Source: an uncultured Bacilli bacterium
Lineage (GTDB): Bacteria; Bacillota_I; Bacilli_A; RF39; UBA660
NCBI GenBank assembly: GCA_947627145.1
Contig: CANQUW010000007.1
Coordinates: 1 to 20,023 of the forward strand
DNA: 20,023 nucleotides
Reading direction: 5' to 3'
Shown here: positions 13,224 through 19,996 of the stretch, in pieces
Layout: each line of letters starts with the position of its first letter
Position numbering within the stretch: position 1 is the first letter of the stretch
Translations under genes and position numbers: made by a program
The notes under the pieces: generated by a model
The model's database searches: none
Told to the model about the DNA's origin: nothing
Seen by the model: only the letters and a program-made list of their open reading frames with translations

Positions 13224-13477
13224 ATTTTTCCCTTCTTTCTTTTAGTGCTAAAAACAAATAAAAACTATTCATCCCTAAGGACGAATAGTTTTCGTGGTAC
13301 CACCTTATTTTATGACACTTGGTCAACTCTTTCCACTTAACGCGTGAATTTCGTCTTTATCTTATCCATAAAGAGCACTTGAAAGTGATCTTAATAAAGT
13401 GATTTTACTTGCTTTCACCACACACAAGCTCTCTTTAAAAATCTTTCTTTATTACGTCTTTCGCACTTGCTTTTACA
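13224..13477 (-). promoter_or_regulatory. T-box leader (Ile specifier) of ileS
   Basis: Minus-strand leader of about 250 nt. The T-box core GGTGGTACCACG lies at 13293-13305, and the terminator AAAACTATTCGTCC/GGGATGAATAGTTTT with T tail at about 13259-13292. The antiterminator forms between the T-box core and the 5' arm of that stem. In stem I the specifier loop holds AGATCACTTT, with the codon ATC (13387-13389) for Ile, matching the regulated gene. Uncharged tRNA-Ile would pair at both places and let transcription through. Confidence 0.92.
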
Positions 13478-13483
13478 TGTATT

Positions 13484-13512
13484 AAGATAACATAAATTTT
13501 AGTAAATTGCAA
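13484..13512 (-). promoter_or_regulatory. Promoter of ileS T-box leader
   Basis: On the minus strand TTGCAA (13507-13512), 17-bp spacer, TATCTT (13484-13489). Confidence 0.6.
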
Positions 13513-13554
13513 TGTTTAATATTTAAGTTTTCTATTTTTTTAATATTATAATGT

Positions 13555-13752
13555 TTATAAATTTAAATCAACTTTAATATTAATATTACATTTTACTGGA
13601 ATAATATCATCTTGAAATGAATCTGTATTTTTTAAAATGAAATCTGCATTATCAAGTAGAAATTCATTTAAATATAATTTCATTTCATCAGATGATAAAA
13701 ATTTTTCAATAGAATCTGCACACACTTGCTCTAAGGCTTGTTGTAGTTTAAT
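13555..13752 (-). CDS. Small unknown protein, apparent AUU start
   Basis: A 65-residue protein, mainly helical and acidic (KLQQALEQVCADSIEKFLSS type), ending in a strand-like KCNINIKVDLNL. I do not recognise it. The only Shine-Dalgarno, AAAGGAGG, lies 7 bases before an in-frame ATT (13750-13752) and no ATG, GTG or TTG stands there. The upstream in-frame ATG at 13806 overlaps the -35 box of the promoter TTGTCT-17-TATATT, whose transcript begins only just before the AAGGAGG. So the ATG cannot be in the mRNA from that promoter. Confidence 0.65.
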   Translation of the reverse strand: MKLQQALEQVCADSIEKFLSSDEMKLYLNEFLLDNADFILKNTDSFQDDIIPVKCNINIKVDLNL

Positions 13753-13777
13753 ACTTATACCTCCTTTCTTGCTTTTT

Positions 13778-13806
13778 AATATAGCAGAATACTGTAAATT
13801 AGACAA
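13778..13806 (-). promoter_or_regulatory. Promoter of the AUU-started small gene
   Basis: On the minus strand TTGTCT (13801-13806), 17-bp spacer, TATATT (13778-13783). The start point would be about 13771, close to the Shine-Dalgarno at 13760-13764. Confidence 0.6.
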
Positions 13807-13812
13807 ATGACT

Positions 13813-13856
13813 AATTTTGTAAATTCAGGCAAAAAAAGAGCTGAATTTACAAAATT
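13813..13856. repeat. 16-bp perfect inverted repeat
   Basis: AATTTTGTAAATTCAG (13813-13828) and its exact reverse complement (13841-13856) flank a 12-nt A-rich loop, just upstream of the -35 of the small gene. On the minus strand the inner arm can also pair with AGCTGAAT further upstream (about 13878-13885) before a seven-T run, giving a possible terminator for the aminopeptidase gene. It could also be a dyad operator. Confidence 0.65.
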
Positions 13857-13912
13857 CCTCTAAGGGAAAAATGTATGTATTCAGCTTATATTTAGTCTGA
13901 AAAAACAAATTT

Positions 13913-15022
13913 CTAAATATTTTCATAATTTAATGGTTTTAGTTCTTCAAGTACAAATTTACCATCTTTTCTTATCAGTTTATCATCAAAATAAATTTCT
14001 CCTCCACCGAAGTCTTCTCTTTGAATAAGTACCATATCCCAATGTATTGCAGATACATTTCCATTATCACAATCAGCATAACACTTTCCTGGTGTAAAGT
14101 GCAAGCTTCCTAGAATTTTCTCATCATATAATATATCTCCCATTGGATATAAGATTTTAGGATTAAATCCAAGTGAGAATTCTCCTACGTATCTAGCACC
14201 TTCATCAGTATCAAATATTTCATTTAACATATCATCATCTTCATCACATGTTGCTTTTATAATTTTACCATTTTCAAAAGTTAAAGATACATGATGATAG
14301 ACATTTCCTCTATATGGACTTGGTGTATTATATGTTATAGTACCATTTATACTATCTTTTACTGGTGCAGTATAAAGTTCTCCATCTGGAATATTCTTCT
14401 CTCCTGTACAAGGTATTGCTGGTAATCCTTTAATAGAGAATTCTATATCAGTATTAGGGGAAACTATACGTACTTTATCTGTTTTTTCCATTAATTCTTT
14501 AAGTGGTAGTATATCTTTACTCATTTTTTCATAATCTACTGTCATTACATCCCATGCAAAGTCTTCAAACTCAGATGTAGTCATTTTAGCTTTATATGCA
14601 TCAACTGTTGATGGATAGTTTAAAAGTACCCATTCTCTTTCATTTACTCTTATATCATTTTCCTCTTCTAGTCTTTTACCAAGTTCTAGTTGAAAGTCTT
14701 TATCAATATTTTTATCTTCATAATCATTATAAGTATATCTTATATTAATAAAGGCGTCCATTTCATCTACTTCTAGTCTACTTTTCTTTTTTAAGAAGTC
14801 TATTCTATCTGTATTTGCCTTTTCATTAATTAATGCATTTAGTCTTGGATTGTTTTCTTCTAAATAAACATGTGCTCCTACTTTACTTGCTTCTTCTATA
14901 ATTTTTTCTATAAAACTTTCTGCTTCATGTGGAAAACTTACTTTTACTTTGCTTTCTTCCTTTAATTTAAGTGAATAGTTCACTATAGTATGCGCAAGTG
15001 TTTTCATTTTTTCTTCCTTCAT
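13913..15022 (-). CDS. M29-family aminopeptidase (AmpS/PepS)
   Basis: A 369-residue cytoplasmic metallo-aminopeptidase. It shows the family's two-lobed plan: an N-terminal Rossmann-like half, then the metal site with GEKNIPDGELYTAP, GEFSLGFNP, LHFTPGKCYADC and SAIHWDMVL, which supply Glu, His and Asp ligands. It is slightly shorter than the usual 400-410. The start at 15022 is preferred because GGAGG lies 9 bases upstream; a GTG at 15028 is too close. It releases N-terminal residues from peptides. Divergent from the small gene at 15073. Confidence 0.9.
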   Translation of the reverse strand: MKEEKMKTLAHTIVNYSLKLKEESKVKVSFPHEAESFIEKIIEEASKVGAHVYLEENNPRLNALINEKANTDRIDFLKKKSRLEVDEMDAFINIRYTYNDYEDKNIDKDFQLELGKRLEEENDIRVNEREWVLLNYPSTVDAYKAKMTTSEFEDFAWDVMTVDYEKMSKDILPLKELMEKTDKVRIVSPNTDIEFSIKGLPAIPCTGEKNIPDGELYTAPVKDSINGTITYNTPSPYRGNVYHHVSLTFENGKIIKATCDEDDDMLNEIFDTDEGARYVGEFSLGFNPKILYPMGDILYDEKILGSLHFTPGKCYADCDNGNVSAIHWDMVLIQREDFGGGEIYFDDKLIRKDGKFVLEELKPLNYENI

Positions 15023-15072
15023 TTTCACATTCCTCCATTTTTCTCATAATATACACTAAAGGGAGTGTATTT

Positions 15073-15318
15073 ATGTATCAGTCTAATAATATTATACCAA
15101 ATAATAGAAAAGTTATGTACCCTAATTATTCAAATAATCCTCAAGACGAGAGGTTTTTAGCACCATTTTTAATTGGTGGTATTGCAGGTACTGCTTTAGG
15201 TTATGGTATTGGAAATAATAATTTTAATAATAGACCACCGTATGGTCCGGGTCCAGTTTATTATGTTCCAGGTCCTTATATACCACCTTATAGCTATAAT
15301 CAAAATTTCTATTATTAA
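15073..15318 (+). CDS. Small Gly/Pro/Tyr/Asn-rich protein, possibly spore coat
   Basis: An 81-residue protein: a polar Asn/Tyr-rich start with YPNYSNNPQDER, one hydrophobic glycine-rich segment FLIGGIAGTALGYGIG (about residues 34-49), then a low-complexity NNFNNRPPYGPGPVYYVPGP tail rich in Tyr and Pro. Composition resembles small coat or inner-membrane spore proteins of Bacillota; I recognise no family. GGGAGTG precedes the ATG. A strong terminator follows at once, so it is a single-gene transcript. Confidence 0.75.
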   Translation: MYQSNNIIPNNRKVMYPNYSNNPQDERFLAPFLIGGIAGTALGYGIGNNNFNNRPPYGPGPVYYVPGPYIPPYSYNQNFYY

Positions 15319-15323
15319 TATGA

Positions 15324-15350
15324 AAAGTCGGAATATCCGACTTTATTTTT
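15324..15350 (+). terminator. Bidirectional terminator between convergent genes
   Basis: AAAGTCGGA/TCCGACTTT (15324-15332 with 15336-15344) followed by ATTTTTAT on the plus strand. It serves the 81-residue gene and probably the kinase gene from the other side. Confidence 0.8.
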
Positions 15351-16593
15351 ATGCTACTACTGGTAGTGTTATAGTTACTGTTGTACCTTTATCTTTTTTA
15401 GATTGATATTTAATATTACCACCATGTAGTGTAATTATTTCTTTTGATAAGCTTACACCTAAGCCTGTTCCTTTTTCTTTTGTTGTAAAAAACATTTCTC
15501 CCATTTTATCTAAATTCTCATCTTCTATACCTACTCCATTATCACTAATATTTATATATGCTTTATTATGTTTTACTTTGGCATCTATATCAATAGTTAA
15601 GCATCTATCTTTATCTTTAGCTTCTATACTATTTTTAAAAATATTTATAAATACTTGTTTTAATCTATTATAATCTGCATTTATATATATTTCATCATCA
15701 GGTAAATTAACATTTACTTTAGCATGTTTATTTTTAAATATAGGATTTATTGAATCTAGTGTTTCTTCCAGTAACATAATAATATCAATTTCTTCTTTAT
15801 CAACATGAATCTTTGTACAATCTACAAAATCATCCATGATAGTTATAGTTCTTCCTATTTCATTTCTAAGTATAGGTAAATATTTCTTTAACTTTTCTTC
15901 ATCATGATAGTCTACCATATCTAAATATCCTTTACATACTGCGATAGGGTTTTTTATTTCATGTGTTAGTTTAAAAAGCGAATTTCTTAAAGTCTTTTCT
16001 TTTTCTAATTCATATAAAGTATGATTTAAATCTACTGATTTTTCACTTGCGAATAAAAAATATAAAATCATATAAGAGAAGAAGGTATATACTATCATCA
16101 CTACCACTATTTCTGTTATATTTCCTATTATAGTATTATTGGGATTTATAAATAAGAACATTTCAAACGATATGAAGAATGCTTTTATGAAGATAAAAGA
16201 ATTAATACAAAAAGATATAGATTTATTCTTTATACTAGCATAATTACACATTATAAAGTAAAGTATATATTCTATTATTAAAAACCAAATATTAATATTT
16301 AACTTCATATTATAATATAAAATTAATGTTATGGATATTATACCTTGTGCAATACGTCTTTTTTTATAGTAACTTATCATTAGTGGTATGTTAAATAAAA
16401 TCATAGGAAATATAAGATTAATAGTTATTCCAAATTTGATTGATAAATATAGAGATGAGAATAATGCTGCTTCAAGTAATAATGTTTTTTCCTCTAAATC
16501 CATATTATTTATATATATTTTATAGATTAAATATAGTGTTAGAGGAAATAAAATAAAAATTAAGTTTAATATAATATCTTCAATAATATACAT
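15349..16593 (-). CDS. KinB-like sensor histidine kinase
   Basis: A 414-residue membrane kinase. Residues 1-180 hold about six membrane helices with almost no extracellular domain. The first, IILNLIFILFPLTLYLIY, resembles the start of B. subtilis KinB. The HisKA box is FKLTHEIKNPIAVCKGYLDM (His about 210), followed by the N box NIFKNSIEA, G1 DNGVGIEDENL, F box MFFTTK and G2 KGTGLGVSLS. The family autophosphorylates and feeds the Spo0F-Spo0A relay that starts sporulation. No response regulator is adjacent, as expected for phosphorelay kinases. AAAGGAG precedes the ATG. Tandem Spo0A boxes overlap its promoter. Confidence 0.88.
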   Translation of the reverse strand: MYIIEDIILNLIFILFPLTLYLIYKIYINNMDLEEKTLLLEAALFSSLYLSIKFGITINLIFPMILFNIPLMISYYKKRRIAQGIISITLILYYNMKLNINIWFLIIEYILYFIMCNYASIKNKSISFCINSFIFIKAFFISFEMFLFINPNNTIIGNITEIVVVMIVYTFFSYMILYFLFASEKSVDLNHTLYELEKEKTLRNSLFKLTHEIKNPIAVCKGYLDMVDYHDEEKLKKYLPILRNEIGRTITIMDDFVDCTKIHVDKEEIDIIMLLEETLDSINPIFKNKHAKVNVNLPDDEIYINADYNRLKQVFINIFKNSIEAKDKDRCLTIDIDAKVKHNKAYINISDNGVGIEDENLDKMGEMFFTTKEKGTGLGVSLSKEIITLHGGNIKYQSKKDKGTTVTITLPVVA

Positions 16594-16610
16594 ACTATGT
16601 CTCCTTTCAT

Positions 16611-16650
16611 AGTATAAGTATATTACTTTTATATGTCGAAGTTTGTCGAA
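16611..16650 (-). promoter_or_regulatory. Kinase promoter overlapped by tandem Spo0A boxes
   Basis: On the minus strand TCGACA (16634-16639), 17-bp spacer, TATACT (16611-16616). Plus-strand ATGTCGAA (16633-16640) and TTGTCGAA (16643-16650) match the Spo0A core TGTCGAA and lie exactly 10 bp apart, one helical turn, the usual spacing of functional 0A boxes. The proximal box covers the -35. Confidence 0.65.
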
Positions 16651-16749
16651 TTATGGTGAAATACATAAAAATTTGAAATATTTTATATTTTTTTAGAAAA
16701 TTTTGTAAAAGAAAAGGGAATTTACTCCTCTAATTTTAAAAAAATGAAC

Positions 16750-16776
16750 TTGTACTCTCTTTTTACTTAGTATAAT
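16750..16776 (+). promoter_or_regulatory. Promoter of peptide C
   Basis: TATAAT (16771-16776) with TTGTAC (16750-16755) at a short 15-bp spacer. The leader then carries GAAGACTTAATTTGAGAGCTTACC, matching the leader of peptide A in order and motif. 16651-16749 is otherwise AT-rich without a gene. Confidence 0.55.
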
Positions 16777-16835
16777 ATTAATGAAGACTTAATTTGAGAG
16801 CTTACCCTGATTCTGTAATGAAAAGGGATGATAAT

Positions 16836-16907
16836 ATGATAAAGAAATCTGATTTATTAATTATTTTTCTAATCACTATTATTGTTCTACTGATTATATT
16901 CAATTGA
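16836..16907 (+). CDS. Hydrophobic 23-residue peptide C (type I toxin-like)
   Basis: The product starts MIKKSDLLIIFLITIIVLL and ends FN: charged IKKSD start, single membrane segment. It is the third member of the peptide family of 9242-9310 and 9659-9742, on the opposite strand and 7 kb away. AAAGGG lies 8 bases before the ATG. A convergent RNA (16921-16989) whose 5' part resembles RNAs A and B faces it. Function inferred only from this shared layout. Confidence 0.65.
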   Translation: MIKKSDLLIIFLITIIVLLIIFN

Positions 16908-16920
16908 AAACATATCAATA

Positions 16921-16989
16921 GAAAAGCACTCAAGTGAGTGCAAAACCAAACTTTTTGGGTAAGCCTCAACCTAATAGGTTAAGTCTTCC
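16921..16989 (-). ncRNA. Antisense (antitoxin-like) RNA C
   Basis: On the minus strand AAAAAGGAAGACTTAACC begins a hairpin CTTAACC/GGTTGAG (16977-16983 with 16965-16971), as in RNAs A and B. The RNA ends at a stem GCACTC-ACTT-GAGTGC (16926-16941) with a TTTTC tail, 14 bp past the peptide C stop. A -10 TACAAT (16995-17000) is visible but no good -35, so the start is uncertain. Confidence 0.5.
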
Positions 16990-17059
16990 TTTTTATTGTA
17001 TGTAATTTCTTTTGATATATTTATATTAATATATAATTAACTATTATACAAGTATAAAT

Positions 17060-17160
17060 TTGCTTTTTTACATAAAGCATAGTATAATGTAGTTGTAATT
17101 ACATTTAAGAAGTTGTACATGGACCCTTTTGGTCTGTGCCACAACTTCTTTTATTTTTCT
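17060..17160 (+). ncRNA. Short promoter-hairpin transcription unit
   Basis: TTGCTT (17060-17065), 17-bp spacer, TATAAT (17083-17088), then about 65 nt ending in a 10-bp stem AAGAAGTTGT/ACAACTTCTT (17107-17116 with 17141-17150). An inner GGACC-CTTTT-GGTCT hairpin sits within it, and TTATTTTT follows. Either a small RNA or a leader whose gene was displaced by the insertion sequence 45 bp further on. No convincing ORF with a ribosome binding site. Confidence 0.55.
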
Positions 17161-17226
17161 TTTACAGTAGTTTACACTACAATATAAAAAGAGAAATTAT
17201 GAACTGAACCCCAAAAGTTGGACAGT

Positions 17227-18078
17227 TTAATTATTCAAGGATTGTAACCTGTAATTTACAGGAGACAGTCCTTTTAATTTTACTTTAATTCTATCATAAT
17301 TGTAATAATAAATATATTCGTCTATCGCTTTCATTAGATCATCTAATGTTTGGTATTTATCTTCTTGATCATAAAACATTTCTGTTTTTAAAATACCAAA
17401 GAAATTTTCCATCATCCCATTATCCATACTATTTCCTTTTCTAGACATACTTTGTTTTATTCCTTTTTCTTTTAATCTCTGCTGATAAGATTGATGTTGA
17501 TATTGCCATCCTTGATCTGAATGAAATATTAATCCTTCTAAATTTTTATCTTTAAATCCTTTATCTAACATATCTTTTATTTGAGCTAGATTTGGTGATT
17601 TAGAAATGTTATGAGAAATTACTTCTCCATTAAATCCATCAAGTATAGGAGATAAGTAACATTTTTCTCCTCTTAAATTAAATTCTGTTACATCTGTATA
17701 CCATTTTTCATTTGGTTTATCTGCATAAAATTCTCTTTCAATAAGATTATTAGCAATTTTACCAACAGTACCTTTATATGATGAATATTTTCTTTTGTTT
17801 CTTTTTAATGGTTTTAATCCTAGTTTAACCATTAATCTATAAACTTTTTTATGATTAACATTATATCCTTGATTTTTAAGTTCTAATGTTATTCTATGAT
17901 ACCCATATCTCTTTTTATGATGATAGAATATTTCTTTAATTTTTTCTATTATTTCTTTATTTTTATTATCTTTATCTTCTTTTGATAAAGTATAGTAATA
18001 AACTGATTTAGCTAATCCAGATATTTGTAGAAGAATCTTTAATGGATATTTTAGCCGAAGTTCTTTTACAACAGTCAC
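17227..18078 (-). CDS. IS150-type transposase OrfB (DDE integrase core)
   Basis: A 283-residue protein, the same length as IS150 InsK. An HTH_21-like N-terminal region (KKRYGYHRITLEL) is followed by the rve core with the DDE residues in KWYTDVTEF, IFHSDQGWQYQ and MENFFGILKTE, all present. It begins at a GTG that overlaps the OrfA stop (GTGA). IS3 elements usually make an OrfAB fusion by a -1 frameshift. The region before the overlap has only GAAGAAAGAG, not a strong A-run, so coupling or a weak shift are both possible. Confidence 0.95.
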   Translation of the reverse strand: MTVVKELRLKYPLKILLQISGLAKSVYYYTLSKEDKDNKNKEIIEKIKEIFYHHKKRYGYHRITLELKNQGYNVNHKKVYRLMVKLGLKPLKRNKRKYSSYKGTVGKIANNLIEREFYADKPNEKWYTDVTEFNLRGEKCYLSPILDGFNGEVISHNISKSPNLAQIKDMLDKGFKDKNLEGLIFHSDQGWQYQHQSYQQRLKEKGIKQSMSRKGNSMDNGMMENFFGILKTEMFYDQEDKYQTLDDLMKAIDEYIYYYNYDRIKVKLKGLSPVNYRLQSLNN

Positions 18079-18581
18079 TCTTTCTTCTGTTGTTGATTCT
18101 TCCTTGCTTGAACAACGGCTCTCAATTTTTTTGAGTATTCTAGTTCAGCTTTCAAATATAAGTTTTCTTCTTCAAGTCTTTTTATTTTTTCTTTATCTGT
18201 TTCATTTTCTTTTTTCTTGGTTACTTTCATAGATGGACGCCTCCCTCGTTTTCGTTCAACTATATTATAACCCATATCTTTATATTTTTTAATCCAATTT
18301 TGTAACATTCCGTCACTAGGTAGACCTATATCCAATGCCACCGACCAAATTGGTTCATTATTTAATAAAACTCTGTCTATTGCATTTTTTCTAAAATATA
18401 ATGGATATTTCTTATTTTTTGTCTTCTTTATAATATTATAACCATGTATATCAATTAATTTTACTAAATAACTTATTCCAGATTTCCTTATCCCATATTT
18501 TTTTGATATTGAATTTAATGTTAATCCTTCTTTTCTATCGTTATATAAATTTATTTTATCTTCATAAGTCAATTTGCTCAT
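18075..18581 (-). CDS. IS150-type transposase OrfA (DNA-binding)
   Basis: A 168-residue protein with two helix-turn-helix units (about residues 14-45 and 63-95) and a C-terminal leucine-zipper helix KIKRLEEENLYLKAELEYSKKL, the layout of IS150 InsJ. It binds the terminal repeats and pairs with OrfB. GAGG lies 7 bases before the ATG. Intact. Confidence 0.93.
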   Translation of the reverse strand: MSKLTYEDKINLYNDRKEGLTLNSISKKYGIRKSGISYLVKLIDIHGYNIIKKTKNKKYPLYFRKNAIDRVLLNNEPIWSVALDIGLPSDGMLQNWIKKYKDMGYNIVERKRGRRPSMKVTKKKENETDKEKIKRLEEENLYLKAELEYSKKLRAVVQARKNQQQKKE

Positions 18582-18642
18582 ATAAAAACCTCATTTCTTT
18601 GTCCAAGAAATGGGGTTCATATCATTATCTTTCTCTTCATAA

Positions 18643-18957
18643 TTACTTTCTTTTTAAATCATCAATATATCTTTTTATTTGACTAGATTCTTGACCAAGT
18701 ATTATCTTTAATTGATTATCTATTTCAACAATACCTTTGGCACCCAACTTTTGTATTCCTTCTTTGTTTGCTTTAGTTACATCTTTTAAAGTAACTTTAA
18801 ATCTAGACATATTAGTTTCTGTATCAATAATATTTTCCTTACCACCTAAATATTCTACTAATTTATTAAAGTCGATTTTAGCATCCTTTTTGTTTGCTTT
18901 TAATATAGCAAGTAAAACTATTAATAAAATAATTCCTATAATAATATATTCCCACAT
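18643..18957 (-). CDS. Membrane-anchored PTS EIIB-like protein without phospho-Cys
   Basis: A 104-residue protein: one membrane helix (residues 4-19), then a GlcB-type EIIB fold. The match runs from LVEYLGGKENI through SRFKVTLKDV to LGAKGIVEIDNQLKIILG. In true EIIB domains the stretch before the R-L/F-R/K strand holds the phosphorylated Cys; here that place (about residue 49) is Asn in TETNMSRF and the protein has no Cys. So it cannot act as a sugar phosphotransfer domain; a sensory or scaffold role is a guess. I take the ATG at 18957, with GTGGTGA upstream; longer starts lack a site. The IS lies 24 bp downstream. Confidence 0.75.
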   Translation of the reverse strand: MWEYIIIGIILLIVLLAILKANKKDAKIDFNKLVEYLGGKENIIDTETNMSRFKVTLKDVTKANKEGIQKLGAKGIVEIDNQLKIILGQESSQIKRYIDDLKRK

Positions 18958-18973
18958 TTTCATCACCACTATA

Positions 18974-19002
18974 ATTATATAATATTTTTTAAAATAAATA
19001 AA
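18974..19002 (-). promoter_or_regulatory. Probable promoter of EIIB-like gene
   Basis: On the minus strand TATAAT (18974-18979) with a weak TTTATT 17 bp upstream. Confidence 0.4.
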
Positions 19003-19045
19003 GAATTCTTTTTTACTTTGCATATAATTATATAGGTATTCATAA

Positions 19046-19075
19046 GACAACATTATTAAATTTTAGAATATCTTA
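19046..19075 (+). promoter_or_regulatory. Possible sigma-K promoter of coat genes
   Basis: ACA (19047-19049), 16-bp spacer, GAATATCTTA (19066-19075), which differs from the sigma-K -10 GCATANNNTA at one place. No good sigma-A promoter is seen, and late mother-cell expression would fit coat genes. Confidence 0.35.
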
Positions 19076-19104
19076 TATTAGAAATAAATAAAGAGGTGGA
19101 GATT

Positions 19105-19482
19105 ATGTCTAATAATGAATCATGTTGTTTAGCTAAAATATTAAAAGTAATTGATATACTTCAAAAGAAACAAAAGGGAGATGTATGTTTTGATACAGGA
19201 TGTACTAAACCAATATTTGGACCAGTACTTAACGTAGTTTGTTACAATACTAGGCCAGTAACTTTATACAATAAAGATAATAGCTTATTTACAGTAAACT
19301 ATGATGGTGGTAGTAGCAATATATTTAGAGTTGAAGATGTAGATGGATGCTGTGCAAAACTTGCAGTATTATCATTTAATAGTGAAGATAATACTTATTC
19401 TAGAACTGGAAGATATGTAACTGTAAATTTAAAATGCTTCTGCGCAATTAAGTGTCTTGCGGACGCTTACGTAGAATGTTAA
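19105..19482 (+). CDS. Spore coat protein, CotY/CotZ family (1)
   Basis: A 125-residue Cys-rich protein. The family pattern is clear in the second half: FRVEDVDGCCAKLAVLSF, then YVTVNLKCFCAIKCLADAYVEC, corresponding to the CotZ FRVERV.G.CATL and VTVDLKCFCAINCL motifs. The N-terminus has a short helix with SCCLAKILKVIDILQ. CotY and CotZ form the disulphide-linked crust or exosporium base layer around spores. AGAGGTGGAG precedes the ATG at 19105; a GTG at 19096 lies inside that site. It lies 15 bp before its paralogue, one operon. Confidence 0.88.
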   Translation: MSNNESCCLAKILKVIDILQKKQKGDVCFDTGCTKPIFGPVLNVVCYNTRPVTLYNKDNSLFTVNYDGGSSNIFRVEDVDGCCAKLAVLSFNSEDNTYSRTGRYVTVNLKCFCAIKCLADAYVEC

Positions 19483-19497
19483 GAAAGGAGAATTTTT

Positions 19498-19923
19498 ATG
19501 TGTGATAATAACAATGAACAAACACAAAATAATGGTTGTGAATGTCTAAGTGAAATATTAGAAACAATCGTTAATTTACAAAATCAAGATTTTTCATGTG
19601 AAGATTTTGGTGGATGTGATAAACCTTATTTAGGACCTACTCCTAATGTAGTTTGTTATAACACTAGACCTATAAGTTTCTATAATTGTACAACTGGTAG
19701 TTTATGGAGTTTCCCATATACTTTAAATGGTACGAGTGGTACAAGTAGTGTATTTAGAGTAGAAAATGTAGATGATTGTTGTTGTACTTGTAGAGTCCTA
19801 GCACCAAATACTACACCTGATGATAATAGTGATTATGATGCTACTTCTGACTTTTTCACAATCAATTTAAATTGTGTTAGTGCAATCCAATGTTTAAATG
19901 ATACTTTTGTAGAACTTTGCTAA
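19498..19923 (+). CDS. Spore coat protein, CotY/CotZ family (2)
   Basis: A 141-residue paralogue of the preceding gene. It shares GPTPNVVCYNTRPISFYN (first copy: GPVLNVVCYNTRPVTLYN), a VFRVENVDDCCCTCRVL block and FFTINLNCVSAIQCLNDTFVELC. Twelve or so Cys residues, including DDCCCTC, fit disulphide cross-linking in the coat. Compared with copy 1 the usual CFCAI motif has become CVSAI. AAAGGAG lies 7 bases before the ATG. Second gene of the operon, followed by a terminator. Confidence 0.88.
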   Translation: MCDNNNEQTQNNGCECLSEILETIVNLQNQDFSCEDFGGCDKPYLGPTPNVVCYNTRPISFYNCTTGSLWSFPYTLNGTSGTSSVFRVENVDDCCCTCRVLAPNTTPDDNSDYDATSDFFTINLNCVSAIQCLNDTFVELC

Positions 19924-19959
19924 AGAAAAAAGAAGATTTTGTTCTTCTTTCAGACTGTT

Positions 19960-19996
19960 GACAAATAGGTAAATAAAACTACTTATTTGTCTTTTT
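19960..19996 (+). terminator. Intrinsic terminator of coat operon
   Basis: A 12-bp stem GACAAATAGGTA/TACTTATTTGTC with an 8-nt loop and TTTTT. Nothing else is seen to the end of the window. Confidence 0.85.

Larger units (their letters stand above)
17205..18619 (-). mobile_element. IS3-family (IS150-type) insertion sequence
   Basis: Element of about 1415 bp with imperfect terminal inverted repeats TGAACCCC-AAAAG-TTGGACA (left, 17205 on) and the same with ATTTC in the middle (right, ending 18619). It holds OrfA and OrfB, both intact. Flanking trinucleotides (AAC and TAT) are not a matching target duplication, so either the ends are off by a few bases or the copy has recombined. Confidence 0.9.

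Noticed and set aside
13741..13806. ATG at 13806 as start of the small gene
   Set aside because: It lacks a ribosome binding site and overlaps the -35 box of the apparent promoter.
13807..13912. Transcription attenuator for the small gene at 13555-13752
   Set aside because: The would-be antiterminator arm is transcribed only after the T-run, so it could not prevent termination, and the gene has its own promoter downstream.
17202..18622. Target-site duplication of the IS element
   Set aside because: The flanking trinucleotides AAC and TAT do not match, and no nearby shift of the ends gives a convincing repeat.
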